A stretch of 64,000 nt of DNA from Lutibacter flavus. Its GTDB lineage: Bacteria > Bacteroidota > Bacteroidia > Flavobacteriales > Flavobacteriaceae. The notes beneath the pieces were generated by a model. It saw only the letters and a program-made list of their open reading frames with translations, was not told the origin of the DNA and did no database searches. The position numbers and the translations under genes are program-made. The first letter of the stretch is position 1. Each line of letters begins with the position of its first letter. This document shows, one piece after another, positions 52,697 through 62,515 of the stretch. The DNA lies in contig NZ_FZNX01000002.1 in NCBI RefSeq assembly GCF_900188355.1, positions 62,001 through 126,000 of the forward strand, written 5' to 3'.

Positions 52697-53308
52697 TTAT
52701 TTATCAATATCAACTTCTGTTGAGCAGTCTGACTTACAAAAGTCAAACAACATTGCCCAACTATTACCTTCAAAATTATCACCTTTTCCCCAGCCTGTTT
52801 CTTGCTGAATTATATTCCCTTTATCATCTAGTTTAGCCACCTCAGCATGTGCGGCTATTGAAAAACAAGCTTCAAAAGCACTCGCCGGAATTTTATATTC
52901 CACTTCAAAATCAGAAATGACATTAGCTTCATAATCCATACGTTTTTCAAAAACGCCTGGTTTTGGATTTCCTTTTTTTGTTTCAGGAATTCCATCTCTG
53001 TCTCCAGCATATAAGTGAGTCAATTTTATAATCCAGTCAGCATTTGTTATGTAAGTAATGTAAACATAATCGGTTCCGGATTCATTTACAATTTCAACAT
53101 CTATTCTTCCTGCATCATAATATTGACCAGCTATTAAAGGGGTTGAATAACAAGCTGTTTCTGTATTTCTGGAACTAATACCCGTTAAATCATGGGTGTC
53201 TACACTAAATTCAAAATTTTGAGTGTTTAAATTTTCAAAATCATCGTTTGATTGACAGCTATATGACATGAATGCCAATACAGCTAAAAAAGTAATTTTT
53301 TTTAACAT
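52697..53308 (-). CDS. putative lipoprotein of unknown function (203 aa)
   Basis: 203 residues from the ATG at 53308; a longer frame to 53380 has no signal peptide at its start and is disfavoured. Lipoprotein signal MLKKITFLAVLAFMSYSC with Cys18 followed by QSNDD, an acidic stretch typical of surface-exposed Bacteroidota lipoproteins. The mature part has several Cys (TACYST, FEACFS, DFCKSDCS) and a beta-rich look. No family is recognised. A C-rich box (CCCCTC) lies upstream, and the gene converges with the dehydrogenase. Confidence 0.8.
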   Translation of the reverse strand: MLKKITFLAVLAFMSYSCQSNDDFENLNTQNFEFSVDTHDLTGISSRNTETACYSTPLIAGQYYDAGRIDVEIVNESGTDYVYITYITNADWIIKLTHLYAGDRDGIPETKKGNPKPGVFEKRMDYEANVISDFEVEYKIPASAFEACFSIAAHAEVAKLDDKGNIIQQETGWGKGDNFEGNSWAMLFDFCKSDCSTEVDIDK

Positions 53309-53392
53309 AATATTTGTCTTTGAGGGGTTTATATTAGTAAAGTTACAAAAAATAAAATAATTTAAACTATTAAATTTCAATAATTTAAATTA

Positions 53393-53441
53393 CAAAAAAA
53401 GAAGGTTCCTGAGTTTTAAAAATCATATCAGAAACCTTCTT
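53393..53441 (-). terminator. terminator of the carboxypeptidase gene
   Basis: A 13-bp stem with one mismatch (53400-53412 with 53428-53440) is followed on the reverse strand by seven T, about 20 bp after the stop at 53461. Confidence 0.85.
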
Positions 53442-53460
53442 AAATTTATGTTTATAATAG

Positions 53461-56061
53461 TTATTGAATAACCAGTTTTTTTGTTGACTTTCCTAAATTT
53501 GTACTTACGGTTACCATATAAATACCTGTTTTAAAACCTTGTGTGTTAATTGTATGAGTTTTACTGTTATAATTCTCTATGATATTACTATACAGTTTTT
53601 GACCTAAAGTATTTGATATTACAATATTAAATGCTTGAATTTCATTAGGTACTTTTAACCTAACTTCACCAATATTTGATGGGTTTGGGTATAGTTGAAA
53701 TGCACTTAAAATTTCATCTTCTATACCTAAAGAAGCATTAACTGTTGCCGTTAAGGAAAAATTATCAAAAGCCATATCGCTTCTAATTCCATCCCCTGTT
53801 ATCCCAGAAATTTTTAACTTGATTACTTTACCGCTATAGGCACTTAAATCTATTGGTGTTGCTGATAAAGATACCCAACTATTAACACTAGTACCTGTTT
53901 TTTTAAATAATGTGGTGTATTCAACATCATCATCTGCTCTAACCTCAACTATTAATGAAGCTTGATCAATCTCAGATCCATACCAATAATAATCGAATGA
54001 AAACTTAGCATCAATATAACCAGATAAATCAAAACAAGGACTGTTTAATTCTGCTAAAGCATAAGTTGGAGTGGGAGAAGAAGATTCAGTAAACAAATAG
54101 TAAGTACCATTAGATGCTCCTGAAGGACCTGTAGAACTTGTTGGTGTTGTACCACTTCTAGTTAACCAGTTTATATCATCACTGGTGCTTTGTGTCCAAG
54201 CGCCCAAAGTATTTTCAAAACTTTCAGAATATGGGTATGAAACTATTGGAGTAACGCAGGTTAAAAAATCTAACGTAGTTAAAGTAGAGCTACTGTAAAT
54301 TGAATTTTGAGACCCGCAAGTACTTCTAACCTCTATATCATAAGTAGTATCAGGACTTAAATTCGATAAATCTATAGTATTATTAGAAACGGTTTGTTCA
54401 ATCCAACTAGAAGCTCCTACTCTATATCTAAAATCATAGGTGTTTGCACCTGTATCATCCCAAGATACAGTTGCACTAGTTAAAGCAATATTGGATTTTG
54501 AAATATTTGTAGGATCAGTTGAAACATAACCAGAAGATGGTGTTAATAATATATCTCCTAAATCAACTCTAGCTCCGTCTGCAATAACTTGACTTGGTAA
54601 AGTAAGCGATTGATAGCAATCAGCTTCAAATAAAATATTATAACTCCCCGCATTAATTGGTCTATAAAAATCACCTAAGGGTAACTCCGTTTCAACCCAA
54701 GAACCTAAGGCATCATGACCAACTAATGTTATTTTTGCCTTTATAGGAGTACCTGTGTTTATATCTTTAACAATCCCATGAAATCCATAGGAACCCTGTA
54801 AAAAATAATCAACTAATGCATCTCTATTATAATTCCAATGGTTTTGAATTTGAGTGGTTGGTATAATTTTCGTATTACTTAATTCAATAGTAACCTCTTT
54901 AGCATGTTTTTCAAAATTCATATAATCTTGTCTTCCTCCAAAAACTGTGTACCAATCAGAGCCGTTTGTTACTCCTGGCCATGGAGAATTGGTATACACA
55001 GCATCCATATAACCGGCAGCACCATCAGCCTGACAATTAACAGCATATTCTTTACTTATCAATTTATACCAATCATCATCAGGATGTCTAGTACTCGTAT
55101 TGTCCCAAGGAAAATTCACAACTTCTGTCCCTCCATGAAAATTTGCAGAAATCACAAAATGATTATTATCTGCTAATTTCATAAAAGCAGTAGTCTCCAC
55201 TTGATAATCGTAACCATCATAATGTGGTCCGGCAACATTATCTGGATAATTTCTATTTAAATCAACACCTTTTGCATTATACCTTCTTGAATTAGATACT
55301 GATGAATTATCGTCACTTAACCAATAAGTAGCATCTGGATTTGCTAATGGATTAATCCAAACTTCACTGTTTTCTAATAAGTTTTTTATTCTAGCATGAT
55401 CAGTATGAGAAGTATTTTCATATGCTGTAATTAAGTAATCTATTAGAGAAAGCATCATTGGATAACCGGCAATTTCATCACCATGCATAGATGAAGTGTA
55501 CATAACACGGGGTTCGACCTCTCTTGTTGGAGCATTATCAGATAATTTAATAAATAGTAATCTTTTATCACCTCCCGATACACCTTCAGTTGTGCCTCCG
55601 ATATCTACTAATTGCGCTATAGCAGGATGATCAGTTGCAAAATCCTGCATTTGTTGTTCATATTGAGCATATGTTGGATAGGCCGTTAAAGGAAATGACA
55701 AAGCATATGCGGCATTTTTTCCAGAAACCCCTTTTTTATGAATTTTCGGATCAAACATTACAACATCCTTAGGTTCATTTAGTTTTATATCAACAGTAAA
55801 AGGTAAATTAAATTCTAAGAATTTATCAAATTCCTTTCTATTAGATATTGCATTTATTGTAAATGGATTTTCATGGTTTTGGCCATGATCAAAAGAAATT
55901 ATATTTGCTAATTGTTGAATTTCATCAATATTATTTGCGGTAAAAGTAAAGGCTAGTTCACCTCTTTCATTCAAGTATTTGTTTGCTAATTCTTTATTAC
56001 TTTGTGCGTTTAAAGATAACACACCTATTAGGTACAATACTAAAAGGAGCTTATTTCTCAT
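53461..56061 (-). CDS. secreted M14 zinc carboxypeptidase with FN3, MAM-like and T9SS domains
   Basis: 866 residues. Signal peptide 1-20, prodomain to about 120, then an M14 catalytic domain: zinc ligands H193 and E196 (SMHGDEIAG) and H309 (ANFHGG), substrate-binding R270 in DLNRNYP, and catalytic E393 in VTIELSN. A carboxypeptidase regulatory-like domain, an FN3 module (about 515-600), a MAM/jelly-roll-like domain (about 605-775) and a sorting domain (YPNPSNIGE ... KTGIYMVTVSTNLGKSTKKLVIQ) follow. It removes C-terminal residues outside the cell. Its MAM-like module resembles one in the adjacent giant protein. Confidence 0.94.
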   Translation of the reverse strand: MRNKLLLVLYLIGVLSLNAQSNKELANKYLNERGELAFTFTANNIDEIQQLANIISFDHGQNHENPFTINAISNRKEFDKFLEFNLPFTVDIKLNEPKDVVMFDPKIHKKGVSGKNAAYALSFPLTAYPTYAQYEQQMQDFATDHPAIAQLVDIGGTTEGVSGGDKRLLFIKLSDNAPTREVEPRVMYTSSMHGDEIAGYPMMLSLIDYLITAYENTSHTDHARIKNLLENSEVWINPLANPDATYWLSDDNSSVSNSRRYNAKGVDLNRNYPDNVAGPHYDGYDYQVETTAFMKLADNNHFVISANFHGGTEVVNFPWDNTSTRHPDDDWYKLISKEYAVNCQADGAAGYMDAVYTNSPWPGVTNGSDWYTVFGGRQDYMNFEKHAKEVTIELSNTKIIPTTQIQNHWNYNRDALVDYFLQGSYGFHGIVKDINTGTPIKAKITLVGHDALGSWVETELPLGDFYRPINAGSYNILFEADCYQSLTLPSQVIADGARVDLGDILLTPSSGYVSTDPTNISKSNIALTSATVSWDDTGANTYDFRYRVGASSWIEQTVSNNTIDLSNLSPDTTYDIEVRSTCGSQNSIYSSSTLTTLDFLTCVTPIVSYPYSESFENTLGAWTQSTSDDINWLTRSGTTPTSSTGPSGASNGTYYLFTESSSPTPTYALAELNSPCFDLSGYIDAKFSFDYYWYGSEIDQASLIVEVRADDDVEYTTLFKKTGTSVNSWVSLSATPIDLSAYSGKVIKLKISGITGDGIRSDMAFDNFSLTATVNASLGIEDEILSAFQLYPNPSNIGEVRLKVPNEIQAFNIVISNTLGQKLYSNIIENYNSKTHTINTQGFKTGIYMVTVSTNLGKSTKKLVIQ

Positions 56062-56078
56062 TAATTTAGAGTTTTATA

Positions 56079-59000
56079 TTATTCAATTATTATTTTTTTG
56101 CTAATGGCACCATCTGATGTATTAATTTTAATAATATAAGCACCTGTTGCTGCTTTTACAGGCAGTGAAATAAACCTTTCATCTAGCATATTTTCCCAAG
56201 AGTTTATTAACTGGCCTAAATAATTATATAAATTAACACTTTCAATTTTTGTATCTACTATTTTTCTTATTTCTAATTCAGAAATTGAATTATTCATACG
56301 GGTATGTATTCCTTCAATTAATGTGGTTTCTTGAAGCGTTCGCAATCTTGGTTTAAAAACCAATGAAAAACGATCTAAATATTCTCCTGTCTCTAAATTT
56401 ATTTCAAAAGTATTTTGAGTAATATTGTAGGTTTCACCATCCAGATTATCTTTAATATAAAGTTCAAAATTATCATCTATATTTTCAAAGTCATCAACTT
56501 TTATACTTGCTAAACCAGATTCACTAATAGTAATTCCAATAGGTAATTCTTGATCTTTATTAAAATTGCTCACTCCCTGAATAACAAATTTTGCTCCATC
56601 AAAAGTCCAAAACATATCGTCTTTTCCAAGATCTCCTATAAGGGCATCGTATCCAATATCAAAATTATTTGTAGTGTTTTCATCAACTCCTACCAATAAC
56701 TGACGTTGATGTCCCTTTGGAGAATTAAAAAGTAAGCGAATTTTTTGTCTTGTATCCTCATTATCTTTATAAGTTGTAGTTTTTGCTGTCTTATTTTTTG
56801 TGCTCCCTTTAAAAAATAGTGATCCAATATTACTACCTGTAAATCTCTCTAATTCAAACTTACGTTGGCTATTTTTAAACTGAATATTTCCCCCAGAAAC
56901 TGTTGCAGTTGTTCCACCTAAAGCTGGATCTAAAAAAGCATGCACAAAAAATCCTTGATTTACCGGTATGTATCTTTCTGGAAATCTACTACCTACGGTA
57001 TTATTATCATTAATACGAATATCATTAGATACGGCTTCAGCACCTCCTATTAAAGTATAGGTAGCATAACCACCTACATAATCTTGTAAATTATGGTTGG
57101 TTTTTGCAAAATGATGCCAAAAATACAAAGCTCCATTAAAAACATTAACTGTATTTCTTCCAGCTCCATCACTAATATTATCTAAAATAAACTCATTTGC
57201 ATCCAAAGCAGATGGATATGGATTCCCTATTAATCTATCAAATCCATTTGTAAGTGGTAAGGTGAAATCACCATTATAAGGCTTTCCTGCGAATGAATAA
57301 TTAAAATTATCTGTATTCGCTGAAGCACCAGACACCCCTTTCATGGTGAATCCTTCACCAGGCAGCATTGTGGTAGTTTCATCCATTGGACCCCAAGCAT
57401 CGTAATCATCACTAATTCCATGAAATTTCCATAACCAATACCTACTAATAATTAGAGGTGGTGGTGTATTTCCATCTGCAGCAGCATAAGGGCTCAAATA
57501 AGTAATTGCCGCAGGAGTAGCTGCTGAACCATCAAATAATACGTCTTCTACAGTATAGTTTATGTTTGTGCTTCCAGCTCCTTTTGGACTTACAGAAGAA
57601 CTCCAATAATTGTAATTATAACTACTTGCAGTACCTTGTTGGTCTCGTTCTAATTCCCCATTAGCTCCTGCTACTAAATCACTGTTGGTGGTTTGGATTA
57701 ACTGTGATCCACCTTCTAAATCAATTTTACCATCTAAACCTAAATAATGCGTTACAGTTATTCCATTTCCTGTATCGGTTCCATCTGACATTGTTGTGGT
57801 TCCTTCGGAAGTTAATTCAAAAGTATCATCTACAATTAAACCTAAAACATTTCTATTTCCATAATTTGCGCCTGACAATGCTGTATTATTCATAGTTACA
57901 TTAGAACTTATTTGCACAATATTCCAATCAACAGTATATCGATCATCTTCATCAATATCAAGATCCCCATCACGGTCAACTGTTGGAGCAATTATAGACT
58001 TAGCACCTGGTATTGTTTGAACATCACCGTTCGCCCAGGTTGTATCGGTATCCCAACCTGAATCTGCAGAAGAGACATAAGGTAACGGTGCGGTTTGTCT
58101 GTCAACAGTATCTAAATTTCTTAAAGCTCCTTGATTTCCATTACCAGACATATCATTTGTATTGGTATAAGTGTAGATAGATAATGGGTAATATCCTGCT
58201 AAAGCAGACCAAGGAATAGGGTTAATTTCATTTTTTGTAATAGTGGTTGGTATTACATAACCTTTTATTAATGGTAATGGTGATAACCCAGTTGTAATAT
58301 CTTTATCAACCAATTCTTGATTCATTATATATCTTAATTGATCTACAGAAAGCGCAATATCCCAAACTCTAACTTCATCAATATTTCCTTCAAAAAAAGC
58401 TTCTGGTGTATTTTTACCTGCCGCAGCTATAAAAAACGATTGTGTCGTATCAACAGGTGCCGATAAAGTCGCTGTTTTATCTAAAACTCCATCAATATAT
58501 AAGTTTGCAGTACCTCCGCTATAAATAACAGCTACTTGATGCCACTCGTCCACCGGAATAGTAGTTATTGAAGTTATTTTTTGGACTCCAGAATTACCCC
58601 AGGACATTTCTACTTTACCAGTACCATTAATTTTAAAATCGTAACCTTCAGAATAACCAGCATCTCTTTTAGAAAGGATTGATTTATTTGCCGAATTTGT
58701 TCCTCTTTTTATCCAAGCTGAAACTGTAAATTCTGAAGTATTTAAATTTAAGGCATCTTCCATATCAACATAATCTTGAGAACCATCAAAATAAATAGAA
58801 CGCTCTACAACAGTTTGCGGAGCATATCCAAATGTGATGTATTTTGTGCCATCAAAATCATAATCCGTGTATAAATCCCCACTAATTTCATCCATTACTC
58901 TATAATCAGCGGTTGGACCAAAATTACCATCCGTAGAAATAAACATTAAATAACTTCCTGGTGGGCTAATGTTTCTAACAGCGCTTTTTGGTATGGATAC

Positions 59001-62000
59001 TTTAGCCGTTGAAATATCCCCTCCGTTTTCCACAACTTTCCAAACGCGTTGCATTCCGGTAAAAAATACATCTGTTGTAAATGCAGGAGTAATACCATCA
59101 CTCATGTTTACAACAATAGTGGTTGCAGCTGAATTTATATCTGCACCATTATTTCCCCAGACTAAAAACTCTTTATTATTAAATGTATTTACTGAATTGG
59201 TAGCAATGTTTTCATTATTTGTTGAATAAATATCCGTTAATCCAATAGTTAAAATCCCTTGTGTTGGACCACTTACATCAGATGCTTCATTGACACTTTT
59301 AGATTGTTTTTGATTTAATTCTGAGGCATCATCTCTACCAATTCCTGCAATATCAAAATTATACCCACTATTTACTGATTGATCCCAAATTACAGTTCCG
59401 TCTGAATCTACATAATCTTGGCTTGTACCGTTTATACCTAATGTAATTCCATATTTTACTGCTAAATACGATTGTATTCTATTGCGCTCTTGTGTTAAAT
59501 CTGTATCATTTTTTCTTGTAGAATATGAGATAACTTCTACAACTCTTGCGTTTAATGATGATTCCCAGCCTTCACTACGCCCAATAAAATATCTAGTATC
59601 ATTAGTATTCATCCACTCAGTAATATCATTTTGAGTGGTTTCAATATCATTTGCATTGTAATACAATTCTTGTTGAGCTAAAGTAGCATGTTCTCTTGTA
59701 TTAATAATACCAACATTTGTATAACTCGATCCTGTTCCTATTTCTGCAACTGCATATCCATCACCAGCTTCACCGGTAGTGTACGTATCATGTGCATAAC
59801 ATATTATTTCCCCTGTTACTCTACCTGTATAATATCCAAAACCTATCCCGGTTGCATCAGCTGAGTTAACATTTAGATGTGCATCACCACAATAAACATC
59901 CATAAAACCAAAATTATTAGTAATTGGCGTTTCATCTGGAATTAAAACAATAAACATTTCCTGAGTATATAATCCATAATCACCCATCAAAAACTGACTA
60001 CTTGTTGTTCTGTCATGAGAATAATCCGTGTCCTCAGTATAAGAACTATAAGGGTTATCAAATTCAACTACAGGGTTAAAATTTACGTTTTTAGTTAAAT
60101 TATCTCTATAAGTAGGTGCTTGTGCTGCATAAAGAGCTCTTGCATCGCTTGCTAAACCTTGATCTTCCCATAAATTAACACTTTGTCCATCCGAATGAAT
60201 ACCATCATTGGCTTTCAGCCAAACTGATAGTCCAGCAGTAATACCTCCAGGAGCATAAATTGGATTTGGGTCATTATTCAAATAAACATTATCTATAGCC
60301 ATATCACTTGTTACATTTGGGCCAACCACACCTTGAATTCTAATTTTTACAGTTTGACCTATATAAGCACTTAAATTTATGCTTACAGGAATCCATGAAG
60401 AATTATTACTATTTTGCACTGCTCCTGAATTACTCCATAAAACCGAAGAGTAAGTTAATCCTCCATCAGTACTAATTTCTACATTAATGATACCTGTGCT
60501 GCTACCATACATATGAAAGAAAAATGTAAATCTTGGATTTACAGTTCCTGTTAAATCAAAACAAGGGCTTACAAAATTTGCTGTATTATTTAAGTTTCCA
60601 TCAGCCTCAGTATACATATAAAAACTGCCGCTAGATGCCTTTGATGGGCCTGTACTTCCCGAGGGTGTTCCTCCTGAATCTCTTGTCCAATCAAAATTAT
60701 CACCCGCATCCTGTACCCAACTACCAATACCAGTTTCAAAATCTTCGGTATAGGGATATGTAGTTACTGCAGTTCCACATAAACTTGCAAAATCATAACC
60801 TCCTCCTTCAACATTAAAAGTATAAGGATTTTTTGTTCCAGAAGTATCCGTATTATTAACTGTAATTGTTGCTGATATTGTACTTGCTATACTAGGATCA
60901 AAGGTAATGATAAAAGTAGTTACGCTACTTGAAGTTATAGTTATCGGAAAAGAAATACCACTAATGGTAAAATCTCCATTGGAACTTGTAATAGATGAAA
61001 TTGATAAATCTGAATTTCCATTATTTTCTATTGTAAATGTATGTGATGTTGATGCTGCCACAACATCTATATTTCCAAAATCTGTATCATCTGATATTGA
61101 AATTGCAGTATTTCCATCTGAAATATCAATAAGTGGTGAACCTCCCTGGATATTTATATTTGGCCCATTACCAACACCTTGTATATTAAATTCGTATGGG
61201 TTTTCATCTCCATCATCATTTACAATTGAAATTGTTGCAGTTCTTGTTCCTGCACCGGAAGGATTAAATTGTACTGTAAATGCTGTGCTTCCTGAAGCGG
61301 CTGCTACAGGACTTGTTGGACTTGTAGTAATACTAAAATCTGAAGCATTTGCTCCTGAAAATGAAATTGCTCCAATTGTTAGAGGGTCTGTACCTGTATT
61401 TAATATTACAAAATCTTGGGTTATTGGTGTACTTATATTTGTTGTACCAATAATTGTACCATCTGCAACAGCAGGTGTATTAGAGGCGTCTCCCGGAATT
61501 GCAATAGTATTTCCTTCAATACTTATTTCTGGATTTGAGGCTAGAATGCCATCAACTACAATATTGTCAAATCTAAAATATTCATCATTACTATTATTAT
61601 AAGCTTTTATAATTATTTTTACACTTATTCCATTTAAACCTGTTTGGGAGGCTATTCTTGAATTCCAATCATTAGAATTGTTACCATTAGTGGTAAACAA
61701 AGTTTCTATACCAAAACCAGAACCTGTATCAAGTTGATAGTAAACATCAATATAATCACTCGATTCCATGTTTCCAATTTCATACAAATCAACACTTAAA
61801 GATACATTACTATAGGCTGATATATCAATAGCTTCAGTTGTAAATATTTGCACTCCATCTAAATCTTTACCTTCAAAGCGGTTTGACCTAACGTCAAACC
61901 AATCCAATCCGCCAGATGTAGTAGTTGTCCATCTACTTGCTGCTCCAACGGTTGTACCATCAACATAAGTTGAAAAATCCTCAGTCCAAATTTGAGAATA

Positions 62001-62075
62001 TGAAACACCAGCTATAAAAAGAAATGCTAATAAAAAAACTGTTTTTTTAAAAGGTAATATAATTTTTTCAATCAT
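56079..62075 (-). CDS. giant T9SS-exported multidomain surface protein (1998 aa)
   Basis: 1998 residues from the ATG at 62075 (a TTG nine codons upstream is less likely). Order by eye: signal peptide (ending SYSQ), a jelly-roll-like domain, two Hydin/ASPM/SPD-2-type Ig modules in about 190-420 (each with DFSI/DFTI and TVQFNPS/IITFDPS patterns), a MAM-like domain near 430-610, a module starting SVWLKANDGI near 635, a LamG-type jelly roll near 1110-1270, a calcium-type segment DRDGDLDIDEDDRY near 1360, a large unassigned C-terminal region, and a sorting domain (GAYIIKINTSDGAISKKIIIE). Likely an adhesin or a binding protein. No catalytic motif is visible. Confidence 0.9.
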   Translation of the reverse strand: MIEKIILPFKKTVFLLAFLFIAGVSYSQIWTEDFSTYVDGTTVGAASRWTTTTSGGLDWFDVRSNRFEGKDLDGVQIFTTEAIDISAYSNVSLSVDLYEIGNMESSDYIDVYYQLDTGSGFGIETLFTTNGNNSNDWNSRIASQTGLNGISVKIIIKAYNNSNDEYFRFDNIVVDGILASNPEISIEGNTIAIPGDASNTPAVADGTIIGTTNISTPITQDFVILNTGTDPLTIGAISFSGANASDFSITTSPTSPVAAASGSTAFTVQFNPSGAGTRTATISIVNDDGDENPYEFNIQGVGNGPNINIQGGSPLIDISDGNTAISISDDTDFGNIDVVAASTSHTFTIENNGNSDLSISSITSSNGDFTISGISFPITITSSSVTTFIITFDPSIASTISATITVNNTDTSGTKNPYTFNVEGGGYDFASLCGTAVTTYPYTEDFETGIGSWVQDAGDNFDWTRDSGGTPSGSTGPSKASSGSFYMYTEADGNLNNTANFVSPCFDLTGTVNPRFTFFFHMYGSSTGIINVEISTDGGLTYSSVLWSNSGAVQNSNNSSWIPVSINLSAYIGQTVKIRIQGVVGPNVTSDMAIDNVYLNNDPNPIYAPGGITAGLSVWLKANDGIHSDGQSVNLWEDQGLASDARALYAAQAPTYRDNLTKNVNFNPVVEFDNPYSSYTEDTDYSHDRTTSSQFLMGDYGLYTQEMFIVLIPDETPITNNFGFMDVYCGDAHLNVNSADATGIGFGYYTGRVTGEIICYAHDTYTTGEAGDGYAVAEIGTGSSYTNVGIINTREHATLAQQELYYNANDIETTQNDITEWMNTNDTRYFIGRSEGWESSLNARVVEVISYSTRKNDTDLTQERNRIQSYLAVKYGITLGINGTSQDYVDSDGTVIWDQSVNSGYNFDIAGIGRDDASELNQKQSKSVNEASDVSGPTQGILTIGLTDIYSTNNENIATNSVNTFNNKEFLVWGNNGADINSAATTIVVNMSDGITPAFTTDVFFTGMQRVWKVVENGGDISTAKVSIPKSAVRNISPPGSYLMFISTDGNFGPTADYRVMDEISGDLYTDYDFDGTKYITFGYAPQTVVERSIYFDGSQDYVDMEDALNLNTSEFTVSAWIKRGTNSANKSILSKRDAGYSEGYDFKINGTGKVEMSWGNSGVQKITSITTIPVDEWHQVAVIYSGGTANLYIDGVLDKTATLSAPVDTTQSFFIAAAGKNTPEAFFEGNIDEVRVWDIALSVDQLRYIMNQELVDKDITTGLSPLPLIKGYVIPTTITKNEINPIPWSALAGYYPLSIYTYTNTNDMSGNGNQGALRNLDTVDRQTAPLPYVSSADSGWDTDTTWANGDVQTIPGAKSIIAPTVDRDGDLDIDEDDRYTVDWNIVQISSNVTMNNTALSGANYGNRNVLGLIVDDTFELTSEGTTTMSDGTDTGNGITVTHYLGLDGKIDLEGGSQLIQTTNSDLVAGANGELERDQQGTASSYNYNYWSSSVSPKGAGSTNINYTVEDVLFDGSAATPAAITYLSPYAAADGNTPPPLIISRYWLWKFHGISDDYDAWGPMDETTTMLPGEGFTMKGVSGASANTDNFNYSFAGKPYNGDFTLPLTNGFDRLIGNPYPSALDANEFILDNISDGAGRNTVNVFNGALYFWHHFAKTNHNLQDYVGGYATYTLIGGAEAVSNDIRINDNNTVGSRFPERYIPVNQGFFVHAFLDPALGGTTATVSGGNIQFKNSQRKFELERFTGSNIGSLFFKGSTKNKTAKTTTYKDNEDTRQKIRLLFNSPKGHQRQLLVGVDENTTNNFDIGYDALIGDLGKDDMFWTFDGAKFVIQGVSNFNKDQELPIGITISESGLASIKVDDFENIDDNFELYIKDNLDGETYNITQNTFEINLETGEYLDRFSLVFKPRLRTLQETTLIEGIHTRMNNSISELEIRKIVDTKIESVNLYNYLGQLINSWENMLDERFISLPVKAATGAYIIKINTSDGAISKKIIIE

Positions 62076-62515
62076 AATTGAGGGGAGTTTAAAATATGAC
62101 AATTACATATAAGGTTTATTTCTTTTAAATACTTATAATAAAGTGTATTAAAAGAATCTTGAGCTTTCAGCAAAAAAATGGATAAAATATGCAAATATAA
62201 ACCTACAAAAAAAGTTAGGGGCGCATAAAAAATAATCAATGTTTGATATTTTATAGGGGTTAACATCTAGGGTTCAATAATTATTTACATAACAAATATA
62301 CAAAAAAACAGTTATTAACAATAGTTTTTTTATATTGGTAAGTGTTTAATCTATTGCAGATGAATAAATTAAGTTTTAGATATTATAGTTTTATTGCGAG
62401 TTGTTTATTAAATCGCACCAAATATGATAAAAATCACACTTATTATATGTTTATAAAAAAAGGATTAAATTAAAATATACTTCCGTTAAGTAAATATTTA
62501 AAAAATATAAAGTGT
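62076..62515. other. 440-bp AT-rich intergenic region without a gene
   Basis: It is the upstream region of the giant-protein gene and the downstream region of its partial relative. A 64-residue reverse frame at 62072-62266 overlaps the start of the giant gene and looks non-coding. A C-rich box lies at about 62080-62086. No clear terminator for the partial gene was seen. Confidence 0.6.

Noticed and set aside
60907-61602. 231-residue forward frame within the giant protein gene
   Set aside because: Antisense shadow of low-complexity Ig modules; no start signal or promoter.
62072-62266. 64-residue reverse frame upstream of the giant protein gene
   Set aside because: It overlaps the start of the giant gene in another frame, has no visible promoter and an atypical composition.
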